DNA from: an uncultured Acinetobacter sp.
GTDB taxonomy: Bacteria; Cyanobacteriota; Vampirovibrionia; Gastranaerophilales; Gastranaerophilaceae
DNA: 12,504 nucleotides
Assembly: GCA_946623365.1 (NCBI GenBank)
Contig: CAMORE010000055.1
Coordinates: forward strand, 1 to 12,504
Direction of reading: 5' to 3'
Shown: positions 6,157-12,430 of the stretch, in pieces
How the letters are laid out: every line of letters begins with the position of its first letter
Position numbering within the stretch: position 1 is the first letter of the stretch
Notes under the pieces: generated by a model
What the model was told of the DNA's origin: nothing
Database searches by the model: none
What the model saw: the letters and a program-made list of their open reading frames with translations, nothing else
Position numbers and translations under genes: made by a program

Positions 6157-7151
6157 TTTTTATCAGAATTGATTTTTCTAAATCCTTTATTTTCCGAAAC
6201 ATATCTTCCTATAGAATTAATTTTTGCTTTTATGCATGCACTGCATTGTTCAGGATTTTCTTGTATACATATTTTCCCGGGATATATTTCATACTTTGCT
6301 CTGTATTCTCTCGATGTAACATTTGGCATAACAACATTTGCTCCGCTTTGTAAAGCAATTATCCGCCCGTTTGGATTTATTGTTTCCATTGCTGTCGTAG
6401 CGGGAATATTAATATCGGGAAGATTAATCCTCGTTAATGCCATAACCTTTAGAGCCAGCCAAAAATCACCTTGAGGAGCGTCTTTGAGCGGTGTTTTTTC
6501 ATGCGGAATAAACGGACCTATTCCGACCATATCAGCCTCTAATTCTTTAAAAAATAATATATCTTCAGCCAAAGATGATATCGTTTGATTAGGCAGTCCT
6601 ACCAAGCAACCTGTGCCGGTTTCATATCCTAAAGATTTCAAATCATGCAGACATCTTATTCTATTTTCATAACTTGCATTCGGATGCATTTCTTTATATA
6701 AGTTTTTATCAGTTGTCTCTATTCTTAAAAGATATCGGTCAGCTCCTGCGTCTTTAAATGCCTTAAGCTCATCATAAGTTTTTTCTCCTATACTTAATGT
6801 TAAAGCAATATCCATTTTTTTTAATTCTTGTATAATCTCAATCATCTTATCGGTATCATAATAATCATCTTCTCCTGATTGAAGAACAATGGTTCGATAT
6901 CCCATATCAACAGCTTTGTTAGCATAAGTTATAATATCGTCTTTTAAAATTCGGTAGCGTTCTATATTTTGATTACTGCTTTGCAAACCGCAATATTTAC
7001 ACTGTCTTTTACAGATATTTGAAAATTCAATCAAACCTCTTAAATAAACTTCATCTCCAACATTATCTTTTCGAACCCTGTCCGCTTCTTTAAAAAGCAG
7101 TTCATTTTTGCCACTGTCCGCTAAAATATCTATAAGTTCTTGTTTATTCAT
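6153..7151 (-). CDS. hydE: [FeFe]-hydrogenase maturation radical SAM HydE
   Basis: A 332-residue radical S-adenosylmethionine enzyme. HydE works with HydG and HydF to build the 2Fe subcluster of the [FeFe]-hydrogenase H-cluster. The radical SAM cysteines are C47, C51 and C54 in CKRQCKYCG. The C-terminal trio C295, C303, C306 has spacing +8 and +11, which is the spacing of the second-cluster cysteines of Thermotoga HydE. Other family-like segments are LQSGEDDYYD (90-99), LRIETTDKNLYKEMHP (142-157), GCLVGLPNQT (181-190) and GIGPFIPHEKTPL (210-222). BioB and PylB are related but lack this combination. The start ATG at 7151 has only a weak GGTG 4 bases upstream. hydF, hydG and the hydrogenase are not in the window, so the gene stands alone between a GT2 gene and a cation antiporter. 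Its presence implies fermentative hydrogen metabolism. Confidence 0.9.
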   Translation of the reverse strand: MNKQELIDILADSGKNELLFKEADRVRKDNVGDEVYLRGLIEFSNICKRQCKYCGLQSSNQNIERYRILKDDIITYANKAVDMGYRTIVLQSGEDDYYDTDKMIEIIQELKKMDIALTLSIGEKTYDELKAFKDAGADRYLLRIETTDKNLYKEMHPNASYENRIRCLHDLKSLGYETGTGCLVGLPNQTISSLAEDILFFKELEADMVGIGPFIPHEKTPLKDAPQGDFWLALKVMALTRINLPDINIPATTAMETINPNGRIIALQSGANVVMPNVTSREYRAKYEIYPGKICIQENPEQCSACIKAKINSIGRYVSENKGFRKINSDKN

Positions 7152-7243
7152 AAAACACCATAATAAATTTTAATTCTTATACATAATATTACATTAAAAA
7201 ATATTATAACGTATAAATAATTCCAATTGCATTATACTGTCGC

Positions 7244-7277
7244 ACCGGTAATACAAATAACGGTATGTCCGGTTTTT
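7244..7277 (+). other. Imperfect hairpin followed by T-tract, between hydE and antiporter
   Basis: ACCGG (7244-7248) pairs with CCGGT (7269-7273), and inside it ATAC (7251-7254) pairs with GTAT (7263-7266), with a 2x2 internal loop and an 8-base apical loop. Five T residues follow (7273-7277). In form this is a weak intrinsic terminator on the plus strand, but no known gene ends there. It lies in the 208-base divergent intergenic region. It could end a short transcript, or be a binding site for a regulator. Confidence 0.3.
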
Positions 7278-7303
7278 AATCACCATAAAAAAAGATAACG
7301 TCA

Positions 7304-7332
7304 TTGACATAAGATATATTTAATTTTAGAAT
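7304..7332 (+). promoter_or_regulatory. Sigma70-type promoter of the NhaC-family antiporter
   Basis: A perfect TTGACA (7304-7309), 17 bases, then TAGAAT (7327-7332). The predicted start is near 7339, directly before AAAGGAG (7342-7348). The spacing from that site to the ATG at 7360 is 11 bases, a little long. Confidence 0.8.
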
Positions 7333-7359
7333 ACAAAAAATAAAGGAGATTTCACATTA

Positions 7360-8670
7360 ATGAGAACTCAAGAATATGAACAGTGGCGGGAATCAAGCTT
7401 CAAAGCAATAATACCTTTTATCGTTTTTGTACTTTTTTACTTTGGATTTTCTCTTTGGACCAGAGATTTTTCAAAAGTCCCGATGACTGTTGCTTTTATT
7501 ATATCTTCTGCAACAGCGCTAATACTTAACCATAGAGAAAAATTAAGCAAAAAAATTGAACTGTTTGCGCTCGGAATGGGCAACAAAGACATAATGATAA
7601 TGTGTCTTATATTTATAATGGCAGGAGCTTTTACTGCTACTGCAAAGGCTGTCGGAGGGGTGGAAGCGGCGGTTTTAATTGCTCAGCATTTCGTACCGGC
7701 TCAATTTATGGTACTCGGGTTATTTGTAATATCTGCTCTAATATCACTATCCATAGGAACATCTTGCGGAACAATTGCAGCAATTGTACCGATAGCAGTT
7801 TCTATCTCTCAAACATTGGGTTTAAGTCCTGCTATATTATTAGGCGCTACTGTCGGCGGAGCAATGTTTGGGGACAATATGTCACTAATATCTGATACAA
7901 AAATTGCAGCAAGCAGAACTCAGAATGTAGAAATGCGGGATGAAATGTTTTATAACTTAAAAATAATTACTATACCTGCTATTTTATGTTTAATGCTTTA
8001 TGCTTTACCGATTTTTACATCGTCTGATACAATAAATATTTCTGAAGGAGCACTAACAATTAACCACTTTATCAAAGTTGCTCCGTATATTTTACTTCTT
8101 ATTCTCGGTATTTCCGGAGTAAATGTTATGTTTCTTTTACTTTTTGGAACTATATTAAATACAATAATAGGAATGTCTTATGGTATATTTGATATTTTTA
8201 CAGCATTCACTTTTATAGGCGACGGAACTACAAGTATGGCAAATACCATTGTTGTTGCAATGCTTGCAGGCGGATTACTTTTGCTTGTCAGATATAACGG
8301 CGGCATTACATACATTATTAAAGAAACGGAACGATGGATTAAAAACCGGAAAACCTGCGAAGTAGGAATTTGTTTTCTTGTTGGCATAATAAATTTATTT
8401 ACGGCAAATAACACTGTTGCAATTATAACGTCCGGTTCAATTGTGAGAGAACTGGCGGAAAAGTACGGAGTTAAAGCAGAAAGAGCTGCAAGTCTTATGG
8501 ACACTACTTCATGCTGTGTTCAGGGAATGATTCCTTACGGCGCACAAATTTTGATTGCAGCAGCACTGTCTGCTTCTATTGGCGTCAGTTCTTTTACAAT
8601 ACTAAAAGGACTATTCTATCCTGCTCTTATGCTATTAGGGTTAATATTTTCAATATCAAAAACTAAATAA
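7360..8670 (+). CDS. NhaC-family Na+/H+ antiporter
   Basis: A 436-residue inner-membrane protein with about 11-12 hydrophobic segments, matching the NhaC family (Na_H_antiporter, PF03553), which exchanges external protons for internal Na+ or another substrate. Family signatures are GGAMFGDNMSLISDTKIAAS (residues about 167-186, the 'G..FGD..SP.SDT...A' motif with conserved Asp residues) and DTTSCCVQGMIPYGAQ near residue 384 in the C-terminal half. Loops such as NHREKLSKK and RTQNVEMRDE fit cytoplasmic segments. Start: AAAGGAG lies 11 bases upstream of the ATG under a near-consensus promoter. The stop codon is embedded in a perfect palindrome that serves as terminator. It diverges from hydE. 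NhaC relatives also include malate-lactate antiporters and amino-acid-linked carriers, so the true substrate cannot be fixed from sequence alone. Confidence 0.9.
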   Translation: MRTQEYEQWRESSFKAIIPFIVFVLFYFGFSLWTRDFSKVPMTVAFIISSATALILNHREKLSKKIELFALGMGNKDIMIMCLIFIMAGAFTATAKAVGGVEAAVLIAQHFVPAQFMVLGLFVISALISLSIGTSCGTIAAIVPIAVSISQTLGLSPAILLGATVGGAMFGDNMSLISDTKIAASRTQNVEMRDEMFYNLKIITIPAILCLMLYALPIFTSSDTINISEGALTINHFIKVAPYILLLILGISGVNVMFLLLFGTILNTIIGMSYGIFDIFTAFTFIGDGTTSMANTIVVAMLAGGLLLLVRYNGGITYIIKETERWIKNRKTCEVGICFLVGIINLFTANNTVAIITSGSIVRELAEKYGVKAERAASLMDTTSCCVQGMIPYGAQILIAAALSASIGVSSFTILKGLFYPALMLLGLIFSISKTK

Positions 8671-8702
8671 AACCTTGGGTTATAACCCAAGGTTTTATTT
8701 TA
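8665..8702. terminator. Bidirectional intrinsic terminator, perfect palindrome
   Basis: An 18+18 base perfect palindrome spans 8665-8700, with core arms AAAACCTTGGGTT and AACCCAAGGTTTT. A-rich sequence lies on the left and T-rich on the right, so a stem followed by a U-rich tail forms on either strand. It sits between the convergent antiporter and DUF561 genes. It contains the antiporter's TAA stop (8668-8670). Confidence 0.9.
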
Positions 8703-8726
8703 GCTTTTATTTATATAAATTTACTA

Positions 8727-9479
8727 TTAAACTAATTCCATAGTATATTGAGCACTGCGTTCGGCAATTTCAACAAGACTTCTTGAAACAGCAAGCATAG
8801 ATATTTCTGAATCAAGTTTATTAACACAAGAACCGCATCCTATTGCAGAAGCACCTGCTGCAAATGCTAAAGATGCTGTTGTAGGATTGATACCAGTTGC
8901 TGTCATTATAGGTAATTCTACATTTCTTGAAAGTTCAATTGTATTGGAAATAGTAAGTTCTGCCCTTTCAATCAGACCTCTTACACCGTTAGAAGGAGTT
9001 TCCTTTGAGAAGTGACCCTCTGTTTGAATTAAATCAACACCCAATGTTTCAAGTTCTCTTGCAAGTTCTACCTGTTCTGCTATTTCTAATTCACCAGGAA
9101 TAGTTACACAGAAGAAAGTATCTCCGATAAGTTCTTTTGTTCTTTTAGCTAAGTTAAGAACTTGAGAAGCAGAGAATGCAATACCTTTTTTGTATAACGC
9201 ATCAAAGTTACCTAATTCTACTGCATCAGCACCCAATGCAACTGCGTGAGCAAGTTCTTCAGGATCAACTGATGATACAAATAATGCAATATCAGTTAAA
9301 TCTCTTGCCATAGCAATAATATCAGGGTTAGCACAAATATCAACGGCACTTGCACCTGAATTTGATGCTGCCAAAACTACTTTCTTTACGCTTTCTGCGT
9401 CAAAATTATCAATTCCTGAAATAATTTTTACAGCTCTTTTTTCACTTAAAGCTCTTTTAAAACTTTCAATTCTAGACAT
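8727..9479 (-). CDS. DUF561 / Ycf23-family TIM-barrel protein
   Basis: A 250-residue protein recognised as the DUF561 family, known as Ycf23 in red-lineage plastids and conserved in cyanobacteria. Its biochemical function is not established. The sequence looks like an alpha/beta barrel: repeated strand-Gly-Ala patterns such as KIISGIDNFD (residues 18-27), SGASAVDICANP, ALGADAVELGNFD, LGVDLIQTEG and MTATGINPTTASLAFAAGASAIGCGSCVN, where the last Gly-rich loop resembles a phosphate-binding site. No signal peptide or membrane span is seen, so it is cytosolic. Start: AAAGGAG (9486-9492) lies 6 bases before the ATG, with a promoter at 9532-9560. It is less AT-rich than its neighbours and uses more regular codons, which suggests high expression. 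It is the best phylogenetic clue in the window for the cyanobacteria/Melainabacteria lineage. Confidence 0.85.
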   Translation of the reverse strand: MSRIESFKRALSEKRAVKIISGIDNFDAESVKKVVLAASNSGASAVDICANPDIIAMARDLTDIALFVSSVDPEELAHAVALGADAVELGNFDALYKKGIAFSASQVLNLAKRTKELIGDTFFCVTIPGELEIAEQVELARELETLGVDLIQTEGHFSKETPSNGVRGLIERAELTISNTIELSRNVELPIMTATGINPTTASLAFAAGASAIGCGSCVNKLDSEISMLAVSRSLVEIAERSAQYTMELV

Positions 9480-9531
9480 ATTTTTCTCCTTTTCATGTCG
9501 ATTGTGACAACTTTTTTCAACTTTAATGAGA

Positions 9532-9560
9532 ATTATACATTAAAATTTGACTCCATGCAA
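9532..9560 (-). promoter_or_regulatory. Promoter of the DUF561 gene
   Basis: On the minus strand TTGCAT (9560-9555) is followed after 17 bases by a perfect TATAAT (9537-9532). The -35 is only half-consensus. The predicted start is near 9525, giving a leader of about 45 bases with AAAGGAG close to the ATG. Confidence 0.6.
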
Positions 9561-9652
9561 TATTTACCGACTTTAACATTTTTTTTTGCTGTTTTGATTA
9601 ATTGATAAATTTAAGCATTTTAGAAAATATATACGTTGATACGGAGGAAAAT

Positions 9653-10309
9653 ATGTTTCGAATAATAATCATAATTTGTTTCAGTTTAATATTAAGTATT
9701 CCTGCATATTCTTTTGAATTTAAGCAAAACAAAGATATTTCTGTATATGAAAAAATCAATCCTGCTATTGTGGCAGTTGATTCACAATTGAAAGACGGCT
9801 TGTCTTGCGGGACAGGATGTATAATAGACAAAAACGGTACTATTTTAACAAGTGCGCATATATTGGAAGACGGAAGAGATATTATTGTTACTATGAGTAA
9901 CGGACAAGATTATAAGGCGAAAATTTTAAAAAAATTTGGTGAAAAAAAAGATATTGCATTATTAAAAATATCCGTACCATATGAATTACAAACAGTAAAA
10001 TTAGGAGATTCCGCAAAAATTAAAGTAGGTGAAACCGTTCTCGCCATAGGAAATCCGTTTGGATTTAACGGAACTTTGACAAAAGGTATCATCTCAAGAA
10101 TTGATTATTCTAAAAACAGAATTCAAACAGATGCTGCAATTAACCCCGGTTCATCTGGCGGCCCCCTGTTAAATACTCATGGAGAAATAATCGGTATTAA
10201 TCAGGCTATTTACAATCCTGATAATAACATATCAAATATCGGTATTGGTTTTGCAATACCTGTTAATGTGATAAAAGAATATATGTATGAAAAAGATAAA
10301 TCTAATTAA
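9653..10309 (+). CDS. Secreted trypsin-like serine protease (HtrA/DegP-type, no PDZ)
   Basis: A 218-residue exported serine protease of the S1C type, probably acting in the periplasm on misfolded or envelope proteins. Residues 1-20 form a signal peptide: a basic start, a run of Ile/Leu, then an A-Y-S cleavage site. The triad is visible: His69 in TSAHIL, Asp100 in KKDIALLKI, Ser168 in NPGSSGGPL. The family usually has G-N-S-G-G, so Asn is replaced by Ser at 167. GNPFGFNGTLTKGIIS (133-148) and GIGFAIP (197-203) are also typical of HtrA. The chain ends soon after the protease domain, so the PDZ domain of classical DegP/HtrA is absent. Two cysteines, C52 and C56, flank a short Gly-rich turn. Start: GGAGG (9643-9647) lies 5 bases before the ATG at 9653. 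The frame extends to a TTG at 9602 but without a ribosome binding site. It is followed after 52 bases by another secreted protein. Confidence 0.88.
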   Translation: MFRIIIIICFSLILSIPAYSFEFKQNKDISVYEKINPAIVAVDSQLKDGLSCGTGCIIDKNGTILTSAHILEDGRDIIVTMSNGQDYKAKILKKFGEKKDIALLKISVPYELQTVKLGDSAKIKVGETVLAIGNPFGFNGTLTKGIISRIDYSKNRIQTDAAINPGSSGGPLLNTHGEIIGINQAIYNPDNNISNIGIGFAIPVNVIKEYMYEKDKSN

Positions 10310-10327
10310 AATAATGTTTTAAGAGGG

Positions 10328-10355
10328 TTTACATTTTCTCGAGTATTATTATAAT
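10328..10355 (+). promoter_or_regulatory. Promoter giving an apparently leaderless transcript
   Basis: TTTACA (10328-10333), 16 bases, then a perfect TATAAT (10350-10355). The expected transcript start, about 7 bases downstream, falls at 10362, which is the A of the start codon of the next gene. No Shine-Dalgarno lies near that ATG. Confidence 0.6.
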
Positions 10356-10361
10356 TAATGT

Positions 10362-10937
10362 ATGCGATATTTAGTAACAGTTTTAATGTTGTTTATAATG
10401 TGCATATGTACAGCTTCAGAGATTCAGCTTCGTGATTATGATGAGTTTGATATTCCCGAAGGAATCAATATTCCCGTAATTTCTCTTCAGGAATTTTCTA
10501 CTGCTTATTGCGAAGAAGGAGATGCCGTCAGTTTTAAAGTGACATCTGATATTTTTCTGTATAATAAAAACGTAATACCTGAAGGAACAAAAATAACCGG
10601 ATATATAGATAAAAAAAATGAGCCGATAATCGGAACCCATGCTGCAATGAAAGTTTTTGTAAACAAAATGTATTTGCCGGACGGGTATATAGTTCCGATT
10701 AAGGGATATATTTACACTTCAAATAACAACCTGATAGGAGGCGGGTTGACAGAGCCTGCCGAATATATTAAAATGCCGCACTATCAAAGATGGGTGATGT
10801 TTAGAGCATTTAGTGCAACTCAGTGTGTCCCCGGCGCTAAGAGAAAAATGGGTGAGCACATAACAATATCTTCCGGCGCAAACTTGATAATTGTGCTAAC
10901 AGCTCCAATTCATTTAACTCACACTGTTATAAATTAA
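10362..10937 (+). CDS. Secreted protein of unknown function
   Basis: A 191-residue protein I do not recognise. Residues 1-19 are a signal peptide (MRY, a hydrophobic core, then a C-T-A-S end), so it is exported. The Cys residues near the core do not form a lipobox. The mature part looks beta-strand-rich: VSFKVTSDIFLYNKNVIPEGTKITGYI (54-80 region) followed by KVFVNKMYLPDGYIVPIKGYI (96-116 region). An 'initial-value / IPxGTxxxGxI / dG..ipi.G.i' pattern of this kind occurs in several periplasmic or envelope proteins of unknown role. The C-terminal hydrophobic patch (ANLIIVLTAPIHL) could be a strand rather than a membrane anchor. The start ATG at 10362 has no Shine-Dalgarno and seems leaderless. 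It follows the protease gene by 52 bases with its own promoter. A role in the envelope is an inference. Confidence 0.75.
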   Translation: MRYLVTVLMLFIMCICTASEIQLRDYDEFDIPEGINIPVISLQEFSTAYCEEGDAVSFKVTSDIFLYNKNVIPEGTKITGYIDKKNEPIIGTHAAMKVFVNKMYLPDGYIVPIKGYIYTSNNNLIGGGLTEPAEYIKMPHYQRWVMFRAFSATQCVPGAKRKMGEHITISSGANLIIVLTAPIHLTHTVIN

Positions 10938-10958
10938 ATTGTTATTATTTATAAATAA

Positions 10959-10971
10959 CCGAATTTTTCGG
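10959..10971. repeat. Short hairpin after the secreted-protein gene
   Basis: CCGAA (10959-10963) and TTCGG (10967-10971) form a 5-bp stem with a 3-base loop, 22 bases after the stop at 10937. It lacks a downstream T-tract on the plus strand, so it is at best a weak terminator or processing hairpin. Confidence 0.3.
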
Positions 10972-11019
10972 CAAACAATGCATAAGAATTGACATCATAG
11001 CAAGCGCTTTAAGTTTATT

Positions 11020-11034
11020 TTCAAGTAACTTGAA
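11020..11034. promoter_or_regulatory. 15-bp odd palindrome upstream of the GT-B gene
   Basis: TTCAAGT and ACTTGAA are perfect 7-bp inverted arms around one central A. It lies about 30 bases before a possible -10 (TATACT, 11062-11067) and 50 bases before the start of the next gene. That position suits a regulator-binding site. An 8-bp palindrome AAGCGCTT (11002-11009) lies just upstream. Confidence 0.35.
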
Positions 11035-11084
11035 TATGATAACTTAATATTATTAATATGATATACTATTATTTGGAATAACAA

Positions 11085-12347
11085 TTGAAAGTATTATTTG
11101 TGTATATTGATTATGAAAAAATAGGTCAAATTTTAGGTTTTGGAGAAAAGTTTTTTTACAGGCTTAAACTAAATCAGAACCTTAATTATATAAAGCGAAA
11201 TCAAAAAAAAGTTTTAAAAATTTTAAAAGGTAAATCTTGCTTTAATGTTGCATTTTATGTTTATGATGAAGCAAAGTGGAAATCACAGTCTTTATATGAT
11301 TTGATGGAAAATGACAGCAGATTTAATCCCGTAATTATTGTAACAAAAAATTGCGCTCCTTATGGAAACACAAATTATCAAACAAAAGAAAATGTAGAAA
11401 AATGTTACAGATTTTTTAAAGAAAAAGGTATGAATGTTGAATACGGATACGATACAAAAAATGATACATTTATTCCTTTTGAAGAATTATCGGTAAAACC
11501 GGATTTAATATTTTATTCTCATCCATGGTATGTGTATAAAACACAAGGGCCCGTTATGTGTTCAAAATTTGCACTTACTTTTTATATTCCGTATTTTATT
11601 GTAGTTGCAGAAAAATGGTTTGAATACAATTTACGTTTTCATCAATATTTATACAGGCACTATGTTCCAACGGAATCCGTAAAAAAATCTTACTCAAAAA
11701 AAATGGATAATAAGGGGATAAATCTTTGTGCTGTGGGGCATCCGATTTTGGATTACTATTACCTTAATCCGGAAGAAGAAGAGAGAAAATACGTAATATA
11801 TGCACCACACTGGACTGTAGCAGGAGATAACATTCGGTTCGGGACTTTTGATTGGAACGGTTATGAAATATTAAAATTTGCAGAATCTCACCCTGAATAT
11901 AATTGGATATTCAGACCTCATCCGCTTTTTTACAGTTCTGTCCTAAATTTAAACTATATGCAAAAGGAAAAACTTGATAATTATTATGAATCTTGGGAAA
12001 AAATAGGACAAATCAGTCAGGGCGGAGATTATTTGAAATTATTTAAACAGTCAAAATGTTTAATTACAGATTGCGGATCTTTTCTTAATGAGTATTTTGT
12101 ATCAGGTAATCCCTTAATTCATTTAATCTCTGAGCATTTTGAAGGGATTGAAATAATTAATAAGATTGATGAAGCTTCTTATACTGCTCATAATTTAAAT
12201 GAACTCAATCAGCATTTACAAAATATTGTAATTAATCAAAATGATTATAAAAGAGAACAAAGAGAAAAACTTATAAAAGATTTGGAATTGAAGAATAATT
12301 ATTGCGCAAAACGTATTATTGATAATATTATTGAAGATTTAAAATGA
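11085..12347 (+). CDS. CDP-glycerol glycerophosphotransferase-like (GT-B) protein
   Basis: A 420-residue protein resembling the CDP-glycerol:poly(glycerophosphate) glycerophosphotransferase family (TagB/TagF-like, PF04464). This family transfers polyol-phosphate or sugar-phosphate units to surface polymers at the inner face of the membrane. Visible motifs are VGHPILDYY (217-225), YAPHWT (239-244) with FGTF (252-255), WIFRPHP (274-280) and TDCGSFLNEYFVSGNP (328-343). The His of the two 'PH' motifs and the DCGS loop are the usual catalytic or donor-binding positions. The family was described for teichoic acids, but in a diderm it more likely builds a capsule, lipopolysaccharide or phosphopolyol surface chain. 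Start: the frame is closed by a TAA at 11079-11081, and the first start codon is TTG at 11085 with only a weak GGA 7 bases upstream. A GTG at 11100 is the alternative, and the first in-frame ATG is too far in. No membrane span is seen. Confidence 0.82.
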   Translation: MKVLFVYIDYEKIGQILGFGEKFFYRLKLNQNLNYIKRNQKKVLKILKGKSCFNVAFYVYDEAKWKSQSLYDLMENDSRFNPVIIVTKNCAPYGNTNYQTKENVEKCYRFFKEKGMNVEYGYDTKNDTFIPFEELSVKPDLIFYSHPWYVYKTQGPVMCSKFALTFYIPYFIVVAEKWFEYNLRFHQYLYRHYVPTESVKKSYSKKMDNKGINLCAVGHPILDYYYLNPEEEERKYVIYAPHWTVAGDNIRFGTFDWNGYEILKFAESHPEYNWIFRPHPLFYSSVLNLNYMQKEKLDNYYESWEKIGQISQGGDYLKLFKQSKCLITDCGSFLNEYFVSGNPLIHLISEHFEGIEIINKIDEASYTAHNLNELNQHLQNIVINQNDYKREQREKLIKDLELKNNYCAKRIIDNIIEDLK

Positions 12348-12378
12348 TAGCAAATTTTTCTGTAAATTTTCATACTAA

Positions 12379-12410
12379 AAAGAGGATGACTGTTTTTTGT
12401 CACCCTCTTT
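12379..12410. terminator. Intrinsic terminator hairpin between convergent genes
   Basis: AAAGAGG (12379-12385) pairs with CCTCTTT (12404-12410), and TGAC (12387-12390) with GTCA (12399-12402) across a single A/C mismatch, leaving an 8-base T-rich loop. It lies 31 bases after the GT-B stop and 20 bases beyond the end of the minus-strand gene at 12431. On the minus strand it is followed by TTTTAG. It probably serves both genes. Confidence 0.75.
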
Positions 12411-12430
12411 GATTATATAAATTTATAATT

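Noticed and set aside
6169..6474. Plus-strand frame of 101 codons opposite the end of hydE
   Set aside because: Mirror of conserved hydE codons, including the C-terminal Cys region; hydrophobic only as a consequence of that.
7201..7236. Two TATAAT boxes on the minus strand (7208-7203 and 7236-7231) as hydE promoters
   Set aside because: Neither has an acceptable -35 at 16-18 bases, and AT-rich intergenic DNA gives such boxes often; not listed as promoters.
7602..7895. Open frame of 97 codons inside the antiporter gene on the same strand
   Set aside because: It is a different frame of the well-supported NhaC-family gene, has no ribosome binding site and encodes a Cys/Ser/Ile-rich product with no recognisable domain.
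8178..8504. Minus-strand open frame of 108 codons opposite the antiporter
   Set aside because: Antisense shadow of a membrane-protein gene; no ribosome binding site or promoter, and its composition simply mirrors the coding strand.
9602..9652. Longer protease start at TTG 9602
   Set aside because: It would add a polar stretch before a clear signal peptide, and only the ATG at 9653 has a ribosome binding site.
10989..11015. TTGACA at 10989-10994 as a promoter for the GT-B gene
   Set aside because: No -10 box within 15-19 bases; the TATACT at 11062 is too far away to pair with it.
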